Shown one piece after another: positions 22,277-33,229 of a stretch of 64,000 bases of DNA; within the stretch, counting starts at the first letter, position 1; each line of letters opens with the position of its first letter. Position numbers and translations under genes: made by a program. The DNA is from Ochotona curzoniae. Its lineage: Eukaryota; Chordata; Mammalia; Lagomorpha; Ochotonidae. The DNA is taken from positions 6,448,001 to 6,512,000 of the forward strand of contig NW_024466459.1 of NCBI RefSeq assembly GCF_017591425.1, given 5' to 3'. The notes beneath the pieces are model-generated. The model was given only the letters and a program-made list of their open reading frames with translations, made no database searches and was not told the DNA's origin.

Positions 22277-22963
22277 CTGACATGTGCCTGCATGTGGACT
22301 TGGTAAGAGCTAGTGCTTGAGCGGATAGAAACAGAGTGTGAGTCAGATCCTAAGACTTATGTCAGCTATACAACCTGATCCTGAAAGAAATAGGGAATTG
22401 CTTGAGACATTTAATTGGGAGTCCCATAAGAGCTAATCCAATTTTTTTGCGTCAAAGTCCAATCTGTTTGCAACACTGTACTTGCATATTTCTGCAACAT
22501 GGGTAGCAAGCTATGAAGAACTGAAAGAGGTCAGGATCACCACAGGATAGATTTGAAATATTCTAAAATAAAATGAATAGGACTCAGTAGGTGCTGGATG
22601 GGAATGGAAGATAATGGTAAGAGGAGAGAAACTGTCCACAGTTTTCCCCTGGGCTCTCAGGACTGCCCTGGACCCATTCTGCAAAGGAAAACAGACGGAG
22701 TCTATGATTTCAGGCCATGGGAGCTTATTCCCCTAATACTCTCCCCATACTCTTTGGAAAAATGGAAAAAGCACATAGTCCTGAGTCCTGCCCACACCGC
22801 TCCCTGCCTCTTGCACACAGGCCTCCTTGTGTTCCCGAGGAGACTTGGTCTGGTCTTAGTCCATGCTCCCTGGGTGATCTGGCCATGTTCCTCCTAGCAG
22901 CTATTTCTCCATTTCTCTTGAAGTCAGGAAGCAGCACGCCATCTTCCCCTCACTCTGTTAGGG
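22277..22963. other. unassigned non-coding sequence
   Basis: This separates the two direct-repeat copies. It holds overlapping frames at 22598-22897 and 22717-22998 without recognisable domains. No SINE is present. Confidence 0.45.
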
Positions 22964-23113
22964 CCTCATGCATCATTCTGCCGCCCACGTCTTTGTAATA
23001 ATAGTCCCACAAATACTTCATATTGGGTGTCCAATACTGCTGAGTATGTTTTTTCTTCTTCTTCTATAACCCAATTGCCCCTTTCTTCATAAACTTGAAC
23101 ACATTTCGCAGCC
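22964..23113 (+). repeat. direct repeat pair, copy 2
   Basis: CCTCATGCATCATTCTGC, TCCCACAAATACTTCATATT and CTTCATAAACTTGAAC occur in the same order and spacing as at 22122-22276, with a shorter segment after CTGC. Confidence 0.75.
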
Positions 23114-23401
23114 AAGAATTTATTTAAAAATCTGAAGCTTTCTTGTAAAATTTGAAAATGAGTTCATCAATGCAAGAAGACTTTGACTCTTGAAGGATTC
23201 ATTAGGGATCTTCCAGCAAAGTCAGGTGGTTTTGCCTCTTGACCTTCAAATCTTCCCCCAACTGTTTCACGTTAGACAAGCCTGTTTATTCTCCCTTTTC
23301 TAACTGCAATTGGCAAGTATGTATCATGTGCCTATCACTTCAAAGTGTTTATGACTGAATACTATATGATGGGAATGGACAAGGATCCAAAGAAGAAGGA
23401 T

Positions 23402-23477
23402 CCATTGGTGATCCATTGATATTCTTGGCCAACCTGAGTCATGGAAGGGGAGTGGGAAGATGATGAGGTTCATTCTG
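23402..23477 (-). repeat. arm B of the 77-bp inverted repeat pair
   Basis: The reverse complement of 18210-18286 with one single-base gap and about three substitutions. Similarity stops abruptly at both edges. Confidence 0.9.
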
Positions 23478-23696
23478 AAGTGAAAGGGGAATGGAGACAA
23501 CAATGCCTTGCTTAGCTTTACTATTACCAGTCTAGAAGATCTACTAGTTACTAAATTTCCAAGTGTTTAATACAATTTTGTTAGCTGTAGGCACTAAGCT
23601 AGTCTGTAGATATCATGCAATCAAACTTCTGAACCCCTCATTTTCCCCTCCATATCTCCATATCACCATTCAGACTCTGCTTCTTTGATTTTTTTT

Positions 23697-24012
23697 AAAG
23701 ATTCATTTATTTTTTATTACAAAGTCAGATATACAGAGAGGAGGAGAGACAAAGAGGAAGATTTTCTATCTGCTGATTCACTCCCCAAGCAGCCAGAGCT
23801 GTGCCAAATCAAAACCAGGAGCCAGGAACCTCTTCTGGATCTCCCATGTGGATCAAGGGTCCCAAGGCCTTGGGCCATCCTTGGCTATTTTCCCAGGCCA
23901 CAAGCAGGGAGTCAGATGGTAAGTGGGGCTGCCTGGATTAGAACCAGTGCCCGTATGGGATCTCAGCACTTGCAAAGTGAGGACTTAAGCCATTATGCTA
24001 CCGTGTTGGGCT
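23697..24012 (-). mobile_element. C-SINE, younger type, antisense
   Basis: TTTAAAGATTCATTTATTTTT tail, AGAGGAGGAGAGAC, CACTCCCCAAGCAGCCAG, GCCACAAGCAGGGAG, TTAGAACCAGTGCCCGTATGGG and head end GCCATTATGCTACC. Flanks share a CTTTGATTTTTTTT-like duplication (about 23683-23696 and 24013-24029). Confidence 0.93.
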
Positions 24013-24019
24013 CTGTTTG

Positions 24020-24342
24020 ATTTTTTTTTCAAGATATATTCATTTTAATTTGAAAGGCAGAGTCAAGCGGAGAGACAGGGACAAAGGTTTTACATCAAGG
24101 GTTAACTCCCCAAACAGCCACAGCAGCCAAGCTGATCTAATCTGAAGCCAGGAGCCAGGAGCTTCATCTAGGTCTCCCACATGGGTGCAGGGCCCAAGGA
24201 CTTGAGTTATCCTCTGTTGCTTCCCCAGGCCACAGGCAGGGAGCTGGGAAGGAAGTGGAACAGCTGGGACACGAACCATTGCTCATATGGGATCCTGATG
24301 CACGGGAAGATTCACCAACTAAACAATCATGCCCGGCCTGTG
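24020..24342 (-). mobile_element. C-SINE, older type, antisense
   Basis: A second antisense SINE immediately follows: ATATTCATTTTAATTTGAAAG tail, GGTTAACTCCCCAAACAGCC, GAAGCCAGGAGCCAGGAGC, CAGGCAGGGAGCTGG, GACACGAACCATTGCTCATATGG. The head is decayed. The younger SINE at 23697-24012 appears to have inserted at or near its A-rich tail. Confidence 0.9.
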
Positions 24343-24489
24343 AGCTTCTTTATTTTAGACTTATCATCTTTTAAAAACTTCATAGAAAGTGATTGGAAAG
24401 ATAAGCTTATGTGGGTGCAAGAAAATTTTGAAATCCATGTAGATATTTTTCCTTGTTATGTTTTCTACAAACTATTTTTGAACACCTAG

Positions 24490-24800
24490 AAATTGTTTCA
24501 CATAGTATTTGTCCTTCTGCATGGCTTTTTTCACGGAATATAATGTCATCCCCATTCATCTATGCGGTCAAGTGAAGAATTGCTTTTTCTAAGGCTGAGT
24601 AATACTCTAGTCTATGCATGTAACAAATTTAAGTAATTCATTTAAGTGTTGATGAACATATAGCTACTTCTGTACCTTGGCCAATATGAATAATTCTGTA
24701 ATGAACATGGCGGTATGCATACATCTTTGAAATTCTAATTTCACTACCATGGACTACATATACTCAGAAACGGGATTACTCAATTCCCTTCACGTCTTCC
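24490..24800 (-). mobile_element. old L1 3'-end fragment, antisense
   Basis: 'CTAAGGCTGAGTAATACTC', 'AAGTGTTGATGAACATATAGC', 'CAATATGAATAATTCTGTAATGAACATGG' and 'ATACTCAGAAACGGG' occur in the antisense L1 ORF2/3' UTR order. A poly(T) run starts just after its end at about 24806. Confidence 0.8.
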
Positions 24801-24805
24801 TGGTA

Positions 24806-25389
24806 TTTTTTTTTCCTCCATTTGTTTCTTCAGTTTGGGGAGGTGTATGCTTCACATTGTGGAGTTGCAATGGTAGGAAGGCATAGCTGCTGGGAATCAT
24901 GTATGCTCCCTCTCCCCTAACCACCTCTCTGTCATTCTTGTCCTCAGTCTCCCTGGAAATGCTTTCTAATGCTTCATTTCCTGAGTTGCAGTGTTCCCAA
25001 TTTCTCCTCTATCCTCACTGTGTTTCCTGTCAGCTGTGCTAATCTCAGCTCATCCTTCGACCTCTCTGACTCTAGCGTGATCATCTTCAAGTGAAACGCG
25101 GTTGGAAATGAATGGCTCGGGTTTATTTTATCACTACATTTGGAGGATTTGGTTTCTTTTTGTCTTTGCAATTTTGTGTTTACTGGTGCTGCAACTTTTC
25201 TAGCTCTTCTCAAACTCCGGTGCTCCTCTATCAGCTCGTAAATATATTTTTGGGGTATGCCTTGAGATTTTATTAGGCATCCGACTCCTTGAAGGAGAAC
25301 AGAAGCATTCAGGTCACCTTGCCTCTCATGTTCTTCATACCTTGGCCATTCCAACAGGAGGGCAGAGCTTAGGAAACAAATGAGTTACA
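24806..25389 (-). pseudogene. probable decayed retrocopy with poly(A), parent not identified
   Basis: On the minus strand a frame is open from about 25389 to 24974 (about 138 codons). The product is hydrophilic and coiled-coil-like: a stretch with KYIYELIEEHRSLRRARK, a basic K/Q/S segment, and a charged end with LESERSKDELRLAQLTG. About 165 bp after the stop, the minus strand runs into nine to ten A residues (24806-24815 as T on the plus strand), as expected for a retrocopied 3' end. No target-site duplication, poly(A) signal or parent gene was identified. It could instead be a chance frame. Confidence 0.3.
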
Positions 25390-25639
25390 CAATATGCAGT
25401 ACTAGGTTATAACACTGTCCGTGCTCCCTTGCTATTGGACATCTCTTAGCTGCCTTGCTGTGTACCCTAGGAAGAAAACTATGGCTTTAATTGTCACCAG
25501 AATGGACAAGTCCCAAGCGTAATATCAAGTCAGAGGAATTTAAAGAGTGGAATCATCAAAACTAGAAGCAGCTTAAATAACTGCATGGCTTCCAGGTCTG
25601 CAGTGAAATCCGTTGAGCTGTACTTAGAGACCTACACAA

Positions 25640-25980
25640 TCATGCTAAGGGTTTAGCACTGTAGCTCTAACTGTATCCCATATACATTGGTATCCCATAT
25701 GCGCATTGCTCAGAGGCCAGCTTGCTCCATTTCTGATCCAACTTCCTGCCAATGTGTCTGAAAAGCAGCAGAAGATGCGCCAAACACTTGCATCCCTGAA
25801 CCCACGTGGGGGACTAAAATGAAGTTCCTGGTCGTTGATTAAAGCCTGGCCCAACCCCAGCTATTGCAAGCAGAAAGGGAGTGAGCCAGCAGATGGAAGA
25901 TCTCTGTCTTTCTACTTCTACCGCTCTTCCTCTGTAAGTGCACTTCAAATAAATAAATATGTCTTAAAAAAACAAAAGAA
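25640..25980 (+). mobile_element. C-SINE, older type
   Basis: Head-like CTAAGGGTTTAGCACTGTAGC, TCCCATATGCGC, CAACTTCCTGCCAATG, CCCAGCTATTGCAAGC, GAGCCAGCAGATGGAAGATCTC and an AAATAAATAAATATGTC tail. Confidence 0.88.
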
Positions 25981-26718
25981 AAAAACTTCTCAACAACAGG
26001 TGGTAATACCAAAAAATTTAGCAGCCATGTCTAACATCAGAAGCATTGATTCAACAAATACTCTTCAAGCTTTTGAATTTGAATCTGAAAAGTGATTGAA
26101 ACATTAAAATTCAAGTGCTCATATCATGCCTTTGTTTTGGAATGCTTGCCCTTCGCTAAGGAAGAGAATAGTTTGCAGAAGGGCAAGAAGTAGGAAAAGT
26201 GCAACCTTGCCTATGGTGATGGACGTGGGCCAAAGGCATATTTGAAAACTACAAGGAGAAATAATTGGAAGGACCTGACGATTGATTGGATGAGGAAGTT
26301 GGGAGAAAGCCCCTGCTATTCAGATATTAATCATGCCACGTTCGGGTCTTTCTACACCTTTTTCTCTTCAGGGCCCTTTAGATGTGAACTTACGTCACTC
26401 ACAGTATATTTTTCGAATGCAAATTAGCAAAGAATAGATCTCCAGCACCATAATCTCTCTTCAGTATCCTGACTTCTCTCTTCCTATAGCATGCTTTCCG
26501 CTCTATAGTCAGACACTGAACTACTCTCGAGGGTGGAGCCTCAGAAGCCAGCATGGGGAATAACCCATCACAGGGATTTTACCTTTCATGTCTTATCTTT
26601 AACAGATACGTAGCATTTTACGTAGTTTGGGTTGTCATGGGATGCTTACTTATGGATTATTGATTTGTCCTGGTGTCGAAGCTCTTGCAAGCCCTACACC
26701 ATCTCATCATTTTTAATC
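25981..26718. other. unassigned non-coding sequence
   Basis: No repeat or exon is recognised. Confidence 0.45.
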
Positions 26719-27045
26719 TTTTCTTTAAAAAATACATTTTATTTTATTTGAAGGGTAGTGTTACAGAGAAAAGGAGAAAGAGAAACAAATAGTCCCCATC
26801 TTTTGATTCACTCCCCAAATGGCCACAACGGCCAGAACTAAGCTGATGATAAAAAGTCAAGAACCAGGAACTTCCTCCGGGTCCCCCATGTAGGTGCTGG
26901 GGCCCAAGTACCTGAGCTGTGCTCTGATGCCTTCCCAGGCATAAAACAGGAAGCTGGATGGGAAGAGAAACAGCTGGAACTACAGCCAGTGCCCAGATGG
27001 GATTCCAGTGTACAGGCTGAGGCTTAGCCTCTTATCTCTATCCAG
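26719..27045 (-). mobile_element. C-SINE, antisense
   Basis: ATACATTTTATTTTATTTGAAG tail, GATTCACTCCCCAAATGGCC, CAAGAACCAGGAACTTC, AGGAAGCTGGATGGG, ACAGCCAGTGCCCAGATGGG. Head partly decayed. It sits head-to-head with the SINE at 27150-27482. Confidence 0.9.
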
Positions 27046-27149
27046 AATTCTCTTTTGTTCATCTATGAGAGCACTGATAAGATATATTTTACTTGGCTAG
27101 AATTGGAAATCATCAGTACTATTGATGTCTCCCGTAAGATAAAAATCTA

Positions 27150-27482
27150 GGCCCAGTGTGGTAGCCTAGCGGCTAACGTCCTCACCTTGAACGTGCCTGG
27201 ATCCCATATGGGCACAGTTCTAATCTCGGCAGCTCCACTTCCCATCCAACTCCCTGCTTGTGGCCTGGGAAAGTAGTCAAGAGTGGCCCAAAGCCTTGGG
27301 TTCCTGCACCCACATGGAGACCTGGAGGAAGTTTTTGCCTCCTGGCTTCAGATCAGCACAGCACCGGCCATTGCAGTCACTTGGAGAGTGAATCGTCAGA
27401 CGGAAGATCTTCCTCTCTCTCTCCTCCTCTCTGTATATCTGACTTTGCAATAAAAATAAATAAATCTTCCAAAAAAACAAGA
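27150..27482 (+). mobile_element. C-SINE, younger type with target-site duplication
   Basis: An intact-looking copy: GCCCAGTGTGGTAGCCTAGC head, GTTCTAATCTCGGCAGC, CTGCTTGTGGCCTGGG, GTATATCTGACTTTGCAATAA and AAATAAATCTTCC tail. It is flanked by exact direct repeats ATAAAAATCTA at 27139-27149 and 27483-27493. Confidence 0.95.
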
Positions 27483-27796
27483 ATAAAAATCTAAAATAAG
27501 GATGTTAAAAGTAAATGAAAATTGTCCAAATGTGACTCTGAAAATTCACATTTGAATTTTTCATGGAGATACATCTGATTTGTTCATAAAATCTTATACT
27601 GTTTGCCCCAACCTGTCATTTTAAATTTTATGTTCCATACCTAATAACACATATTTTAATGGGAATTTTTGATCCTTTTAAATATAGGTCTTGTAATCTA
27701 AGTAACTGCTCAAATATTGCAGAGGAAATCAGAAATGATGTACAGGACTTTTGGTTCTTACACGGACTGCTCTGAAAGGGCAAAGGCTGTAACTCG

Positions 27797-27799
<3 letters not shown>

Positions 27800-27829
<30 letters not shown>
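27800..27829. repeat. (GA)n microsatellite
   Basis: About 13 GA units after AACTCGTAC, slightly interrupted at the end. Confidence 0.95.
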
Positions 27830-27831
<2 letters not shown>

Positions 27832-28737
27832 CACCTCACACGCATAACACAGCACTTCCCTCTTCTGCGCAAAGGGCTGTTAGCACGAAGGATGCTCTAA
27901 TTTTGCGTGCTTACTTCTTTCCAGAATGTATGCCCATACTTACATTTTGAGGCTTTAGGCGTTTTGTTTTATAGTCCTTACATTTCCCAAACATCCACAC
28001 AAAGTCACTTGTTTAAAACATTAAATTGGCTGCTACGTCCTTACCTGTCCATTTCTGGAAACACATTTCAAAGAACTAACAGACTCCATGGTGCCCGCAC
28101 ACAAGCAAATTCCAGACGGAGCCCACGCAGGAGGGATGGATTCCCAGCAGGGTGGAGGTGTCTCGGATTTGTGCTTTTCTTAATGTGTGGGATTTGGAAA
28201 AAGAATGTTGGAAATATCTTTTCGCCCCCATAACAGTTTAGGATTTTAAGTCATGTAGAACTGAGACAGCTATTTGCTATGCAATATAAACACTCAGGCC
28301 ACGGAAGCTCACGCTCTTCGCCAAGCTTGGAAAAACCCACTTGTTTGGAGGTGCTGGTTCAAAACTTTATTGTGCAGAAATATCACTCATTTTCCTCTGT
28401 CGCTTCGTAGAACACTTTCTGTCATGCGATGAGCTTACAAAGGGATGAGAGGTCCTTTTTCTGGTTTAACTTATTCCTGTCTGTGTCTCTCACAGGAAAT
28501 TGCGCACACAGGGTGCTAAGGGTATGGATATATAGCTACAAGGCTCTTACGTTGTCATTCTGTTGCTTGATCTAATATCATCTCCTGGGTTTTCTCCCAC
28601 GCTTTCTATATCATAAACATTTAATAACTTCTTCTTGGATTCAATTGAATTAGAAAAATCTGCATGAATTTGAGTATATGCTTACCATTAAATAGAGGAT
28701 AAGTCTTTTTATTTTCGCAAAACTAATTCAGTAACAG

Positions 28738-28808
28738 AAAATAAATATATGTATTTTCAGAATATATATGTATTTATATATATATAAACAGAATATATAT
28801 ATATAAAA
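28738..28808. repeat. AT-rich low-complexity tract
   Basis: Imperfect TATATA and ATGTATTT units with two AGAATATATAT modules. Confidence 0.85.
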
Positions 28809-31679
28809 CAAGTGTGTCACTAGGTAAGAGCTCATATTAAACTTCGTTTTTGTTAAAATCCCTGCCAACACACCTTAGCTATTTTTAAGCCAAACGTAGC
28901 ACCAAGTACTGCCTAAAAAGAAAAACTCGCGGTTTGATACCTCAGCCATTTTCCAAGGGGAAGGGGGAAAATTGACTTCACTAAATGCATATTCGTATGC
29001 TAAAATCAATTTCAAGTGAGTTGATAAATTGCAAATATTAAATGAAGAGGATCATCATGAAATCAGATGTTAATAATGAGCAGCAACCCTCAGAACAACC
29101 TGTATGCCTGAGGACAGCATCTGTCAGTGTATTCTTAATATCATTATTCCTGAAACATGCTGCTAGAGAAAAAAAAAAACATGCCAGCAGTCAAATATTT
29201 CCAGAAAGTCATGTTTACCATAGCTCCTCTCGGAGACTTGCAATGCATTCAAGTTTCATTCACTTAGCCCTGGATTGGTGGTCAGCTTCGTTTTCTGAGG
29301 TCGTGGAGGAAGGGAAGATGAAATCTGAGGTCAAGGACAGTGGATATCACCCCTCCACTCAGTTCCTTATTTCTGCAAATTTCAGTGACTTAATCTTCAA
29401 GTCCTTCAGGTTTCGTTATCTATAAAATGGAAATTAATTTTCATTTCATAAGGTGACCTTATCTTTGCAAATAAAGCATTACTTAGAAAGTTCTTCAAAA
29501 ATGGTAGACTTGGTAAATGGTAACTTCTGCTGTTCCCATCTGGTTGTTACTTCTTCCTCCTCTTTCCAGTCTCAGATGAACAGTGGCTTACTTGATTTTA
29601 TCGGTTGCCAGTGGCTGATTTGCCAACATCTTCTGATCTGAAGAGTTCATCTCAGCCCTTACCTGTATTCTAGTAAAATTCAACAAAAGACAAATTTAGA
29701 GTCCCCTTTCATATTTTCTTGTTAAGTTCACAAGGAACAAAGGTTAATAGAAAGAGAGACCTGGTTAGAAACCTGTTTTATTTTTTTTTATCAGTTTCTT
29801 AGGAAACTAGAGCACATATTCTCTCTTATTGAAATATTCCAACTTGATACGGCTTATAAACTGTTAAAACCGAATGATTCTTACAGAACTGCATTTTCTC
29901 TAGGCACAGGGACCTGTTCTCCAGTAATGTTTGCCAAGCGTCTACTTTAGAAGGCGTATCTAACGTGCCCCAGGGAGTAAGGCAGGATGCTCACCAAATG
30001 CCTGTGAACAAAACTGAGATTCATAATAATAGTACCATTTGCTAATTAATAATAATAATACTGCTTATCACTTATATACCAAAGATTCATGTTTATTTTC
30101 TCAGTTCTCCCTGGACAGTAGGACATTTTTCATCTGTCAAACAACTATCAAAATTCATAATTTATAATCAGTTCTATCTAACTTAAAGTCCGTGCATCCA
30201 AACCTCTCTTGCACACTGCCTTTCACAGAAGTTCCCTTCCGGACAGGGAGATCTCAGTGCCTTTTCTCTTCTGCTCAACAGTCCATACATCGTGGCATTA
30301 CAGAAGAACAAAAAAGCATGTACAGATAACAGGACCTCACTGGAGGTACGTTCGACTTAGACAAATTAAATAATTTCTCCGCTCAAGAGAAAAACGGGTG
30401 TTATCTAGATTTAAATAGAAAAATATGTATTTTTAGATTACTAATTTGACAAAATTGGAAAATGAGAGTCCTGAATTTTCCAGGATAGGGAAAGTCATGT
30501 TAACAGGAATAGTAATTATTAGTGCAGTGTGATGGAGAATTGAGAAAGCAGGATGGGATTTAAGGATTTTCAGATACTAGGCAATACCTGAAGAAGTGTT
30601 GGTGTTACCACTGGGAGTGAGTGCCACTTCTCTACTTGGCAGAGAAAAAGAACGCTACAGAATCTTCTCTGTTGCACGGGAGAGCCACACCCTCCCCAAA
30701 CGATAACTCATCCCCAAATAGCCACCACGCTGAAGTTGAGAACACCTATTTAAATCTTTCTGTTTAAAAAATGATAATAAATACCAAGTATGTTAAAATG
30801 TGTATATCCAGACCCAGCAACTCCTTTTGGAAGTGCACCACTCGCATCCTCATGACCAATCAACAAGAATAATTTTATTAGCCTCCCTTTATGAAGGTAG
30901 TTGAGAATGGTGTAAGAGAGCGGGTGTCTCACGGTGCCCACATCCCTGTGAGTGACAAAGCTGCTGTTCTGAATCCCGTCTGTTCTTGGTGAGCGCGTTT
31001 CATTCTGCCCTCAGAAGCATCTGTATGTCCACGAGATTTGCACGCTTTACATCCACACGCAGAAATTCAATTGAAAGAGAATTCAGTGTTAGATTCTTGT
31101 CTTATAAATCATCATTTAAAAGCTGACTAATTCAGTGTGCACCATATCGGGGCTCCAACAGCCCATTGCTGTCCCTGGTTCTCTGCCCTGTAGAACAAGT
31201 TTCTGCTTACCCTGGTCCTCTATCCTAGGGAACCTGGTCCCTGCCTTACCACAGCATCGGCAGGCCCCTCTGGCTCATGAGAGCAAGCTTCTCTCTATTC
31301 TGTATCTCAGGATCAGATGATGGGTGTGCAGGTAGTGCGTACACAACGGTGGAAGTACACATGGGCAATGAGGAAGTGAACAGATGAATGTATGACGAGC
31401 TAGGTTAAACTTGCTGATTTTAAAAGCAAAACACTGAGGAATATTGAAGATCCATCAGTTCCAGTTAACTTGTGGGTTGGCTTTGTTCTCAAAGATATCA
31501 TTTATCCGAATGACTTCTCCCCGCATTGTCTTAATGTCCTGTATATTGCCATTACGGTCTGCCACAAACAGGGTCATTTATAATGAATAGAAATTGATTA
31601 GGGCATTAGTTTTGGGGAGCACAAAGTCCAAAACATTCAAACCAAGAAGAAACAGAGTGATAAAAAAATATATGCATGT

Positions 31680-32015
31680 AACTGGAATATTGACAATGTA
31701 ACAAGAGATACATTCAACGACTGTAGATTAGTTCAAGTGGCAAGGGGCTTAAACTCAGTGCTGAGGGACATGGAAGGTATCCGGTAGACAACAGAGCTTC
31801 TGAGGGCTAGATTAGCATGACCAGAGCTAAGACCGAAGGACTTGGAGGAATTAATTGGCAACAAAACATGGAAAGCTTTGCAGTGAGAAAGAGGAGGCAG
31901 GGAAGCAAGTGAAGAAGCTGAATCAAAAAGAGAGGTCAGGGCAATCTGAGTGACAACAGGGATTAGCAGGAGGAGACAGAGACAAAGAAACAGAGAAGCA
32001 GCAGTAATAGAACTT
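31680..32015 (+). mobile_element. possible ancient mammalian interspersed repeat
   Basis: Phrases such as GGACATGGAAGGTATCCGGTAG, ATTAGCATGACCAGAGCTAAG and GAGGAGGCAGGGAAGC resemble, at low identity, a widespread old mammalian repeat whose text includes 'GAAGCCATTGGAGGG ... TGACATGATC ... GCAGGGAGACC'. I cannot name the family. The 95-codon minus-strand frame here is not a gene. Confidence 0.3.
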
Positions 32016-32119
32016 GACATGGAAAAAAAAAAATCCCAGAACTGTCCAACCGGCTAAACTGAACTTTAAAGTATTATTTTTTTTCTTTTAAAATTACACA
32101 AATCCTTAAAACATGGGAT

Positions 32120-32905
32120 TGGTTTCAACCTGTTGTACTTAAATCCTCTTGCAGGGTCATTACTTGGGTGTAATTTTCCCTCCTTGATTTGTTTTTGAGG
32201 GAGAACAAAGGAGGAAGGGCTTGTGAGTCCCCAACTCCCAATTTCAGAAAGATTTCTCCCTGTGAAGCAGGACATCTGCTTCCTATCACTGGCAGATGTG
32301 GCTGGACTCTGCAGCACGGCCAGGGTGAAGCGGGCACAGACAGGCTAGCATGTGGAGCCTCAGGAGTGTCCCCGTGCAGCACGGCCAGGGTGAAGCGGGC
32401 ACACACAGGCTAGCATCTGGAGCCTCAGGAGTGTCCCCACATTATTTGGGGACAAGGATTCTCAAATCACACCTTCCACCACCTCTCCACTCTCCCCTGA
32501 CTTCACGTGGATCTGATCTGCTGTGGTTCTGAGACTTGTACTACTATGCCTGCCAGCTTTCCAGTTGATTCCATGGAGGGCTCATCAACTTCAAGGCTCC
32601 ATCTTCAAAACAGGAGCAAAGATGCAGAGACAGAAAATTCTATTCTTGGTAAAATGTAGGAGAACCTCTACCTTTAGACCAGAGATGGTCTCCACAAGAA
32701 GCCATTGAACTTATCTGGACAATAAGATGCTGGACTCTATGCTTGGTATATGCTTGCAATGAAAGAATCTCAACTGAACTTGAACTGTGGCAATGCAGCA
32801 AGGTGGAGGAATCCACCATGGGGGGAGGTTTGGGGGAGGGGGAATCCCAGTACCTAAAAAACTATGTCACATAATGCAATGCAATAATAATTTTTTTTTT
32901 AAAAA
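32120..32905 (+). mobile_element. lagomorph-type L1 3' UTR, truncated
   Basis: Ends in GGGGAATCCCAGTACC, ACATAATGCAATGCAATAATAA and an A/T-rich tail. The segment CAATAAGATGCTGGACTC and the end motif also occur, antisense, at 37627-37880, so both belong to one L1 3' UTR family. No ORF2 is recognised upstream, so this is a 5'-truncated insertion. The upstream limit is approximate. It includes a 65-bp tandem duplication at 32311-32440. Confidence 0.7.
32311..32440 (+). repeat. 65-bp tandem duplication in L1 3' UTR
   Basis: Two adjacent copies begin GCAGCACGGCCAGGGTGAAG at 32311 and 32376. They differ at only about two or three positions (ACAGACAGG/ACACACAGG and GCATGTGG/GCATCTGG). Confidence 0.95.
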
Positions 32906-33229
32906 TAAGAGCATCTCTAGCTAGCCTCTTCCACCCCCTGGAATTGAGGAGTACAGATTTGCTGTGCAAAATAAAATAGTAATAGCACAGAAGGAATAGC
33001 AGTGAGATTTTAATGAAAATATAAGATCCATGAGCAGTTTCTCCAAAGTATTTCAGGTTAGGGGATAGCACTGGCTCACTGTCATTGAACCATTGGAAGC
33101 AGACATCCGTCCACCAGGAATCTAAAGGCTCCCTCCTGTTGTCTACTTTCACTTCATGGGAAGTTTGGAGGGAAAACACTTCTCTCTAAAACGCCATGAC
33201 TAAGCAAGTGATCACTCAGTCTATTCAAT

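Larger units (their letters stand above)
27494..31679. other. unassigned, repeat-poor sequence
   Basis: About 4.2 kb with no young SINE and no recognised exon. It contains a (GA)n array, an AT-rich low-complexity tract, an (AAT)n tract near 30047-30061, and a faint MIR-like piece near 29375-29455 (CTATAAAATGGAAATTAATT). Open frames, the longest 127 codons at 29042-29425, lack recognisable domains. Confidence 0.45.

Noticed and set aside
31733..32020. 95-codon minus-strand frame with a signal-peptide-like leucine run
   Set aside because: It lies in a segment resembling an ancient interspersed repeat. The leucine run reflects GAG/CAG-rich sequence on the other strand.
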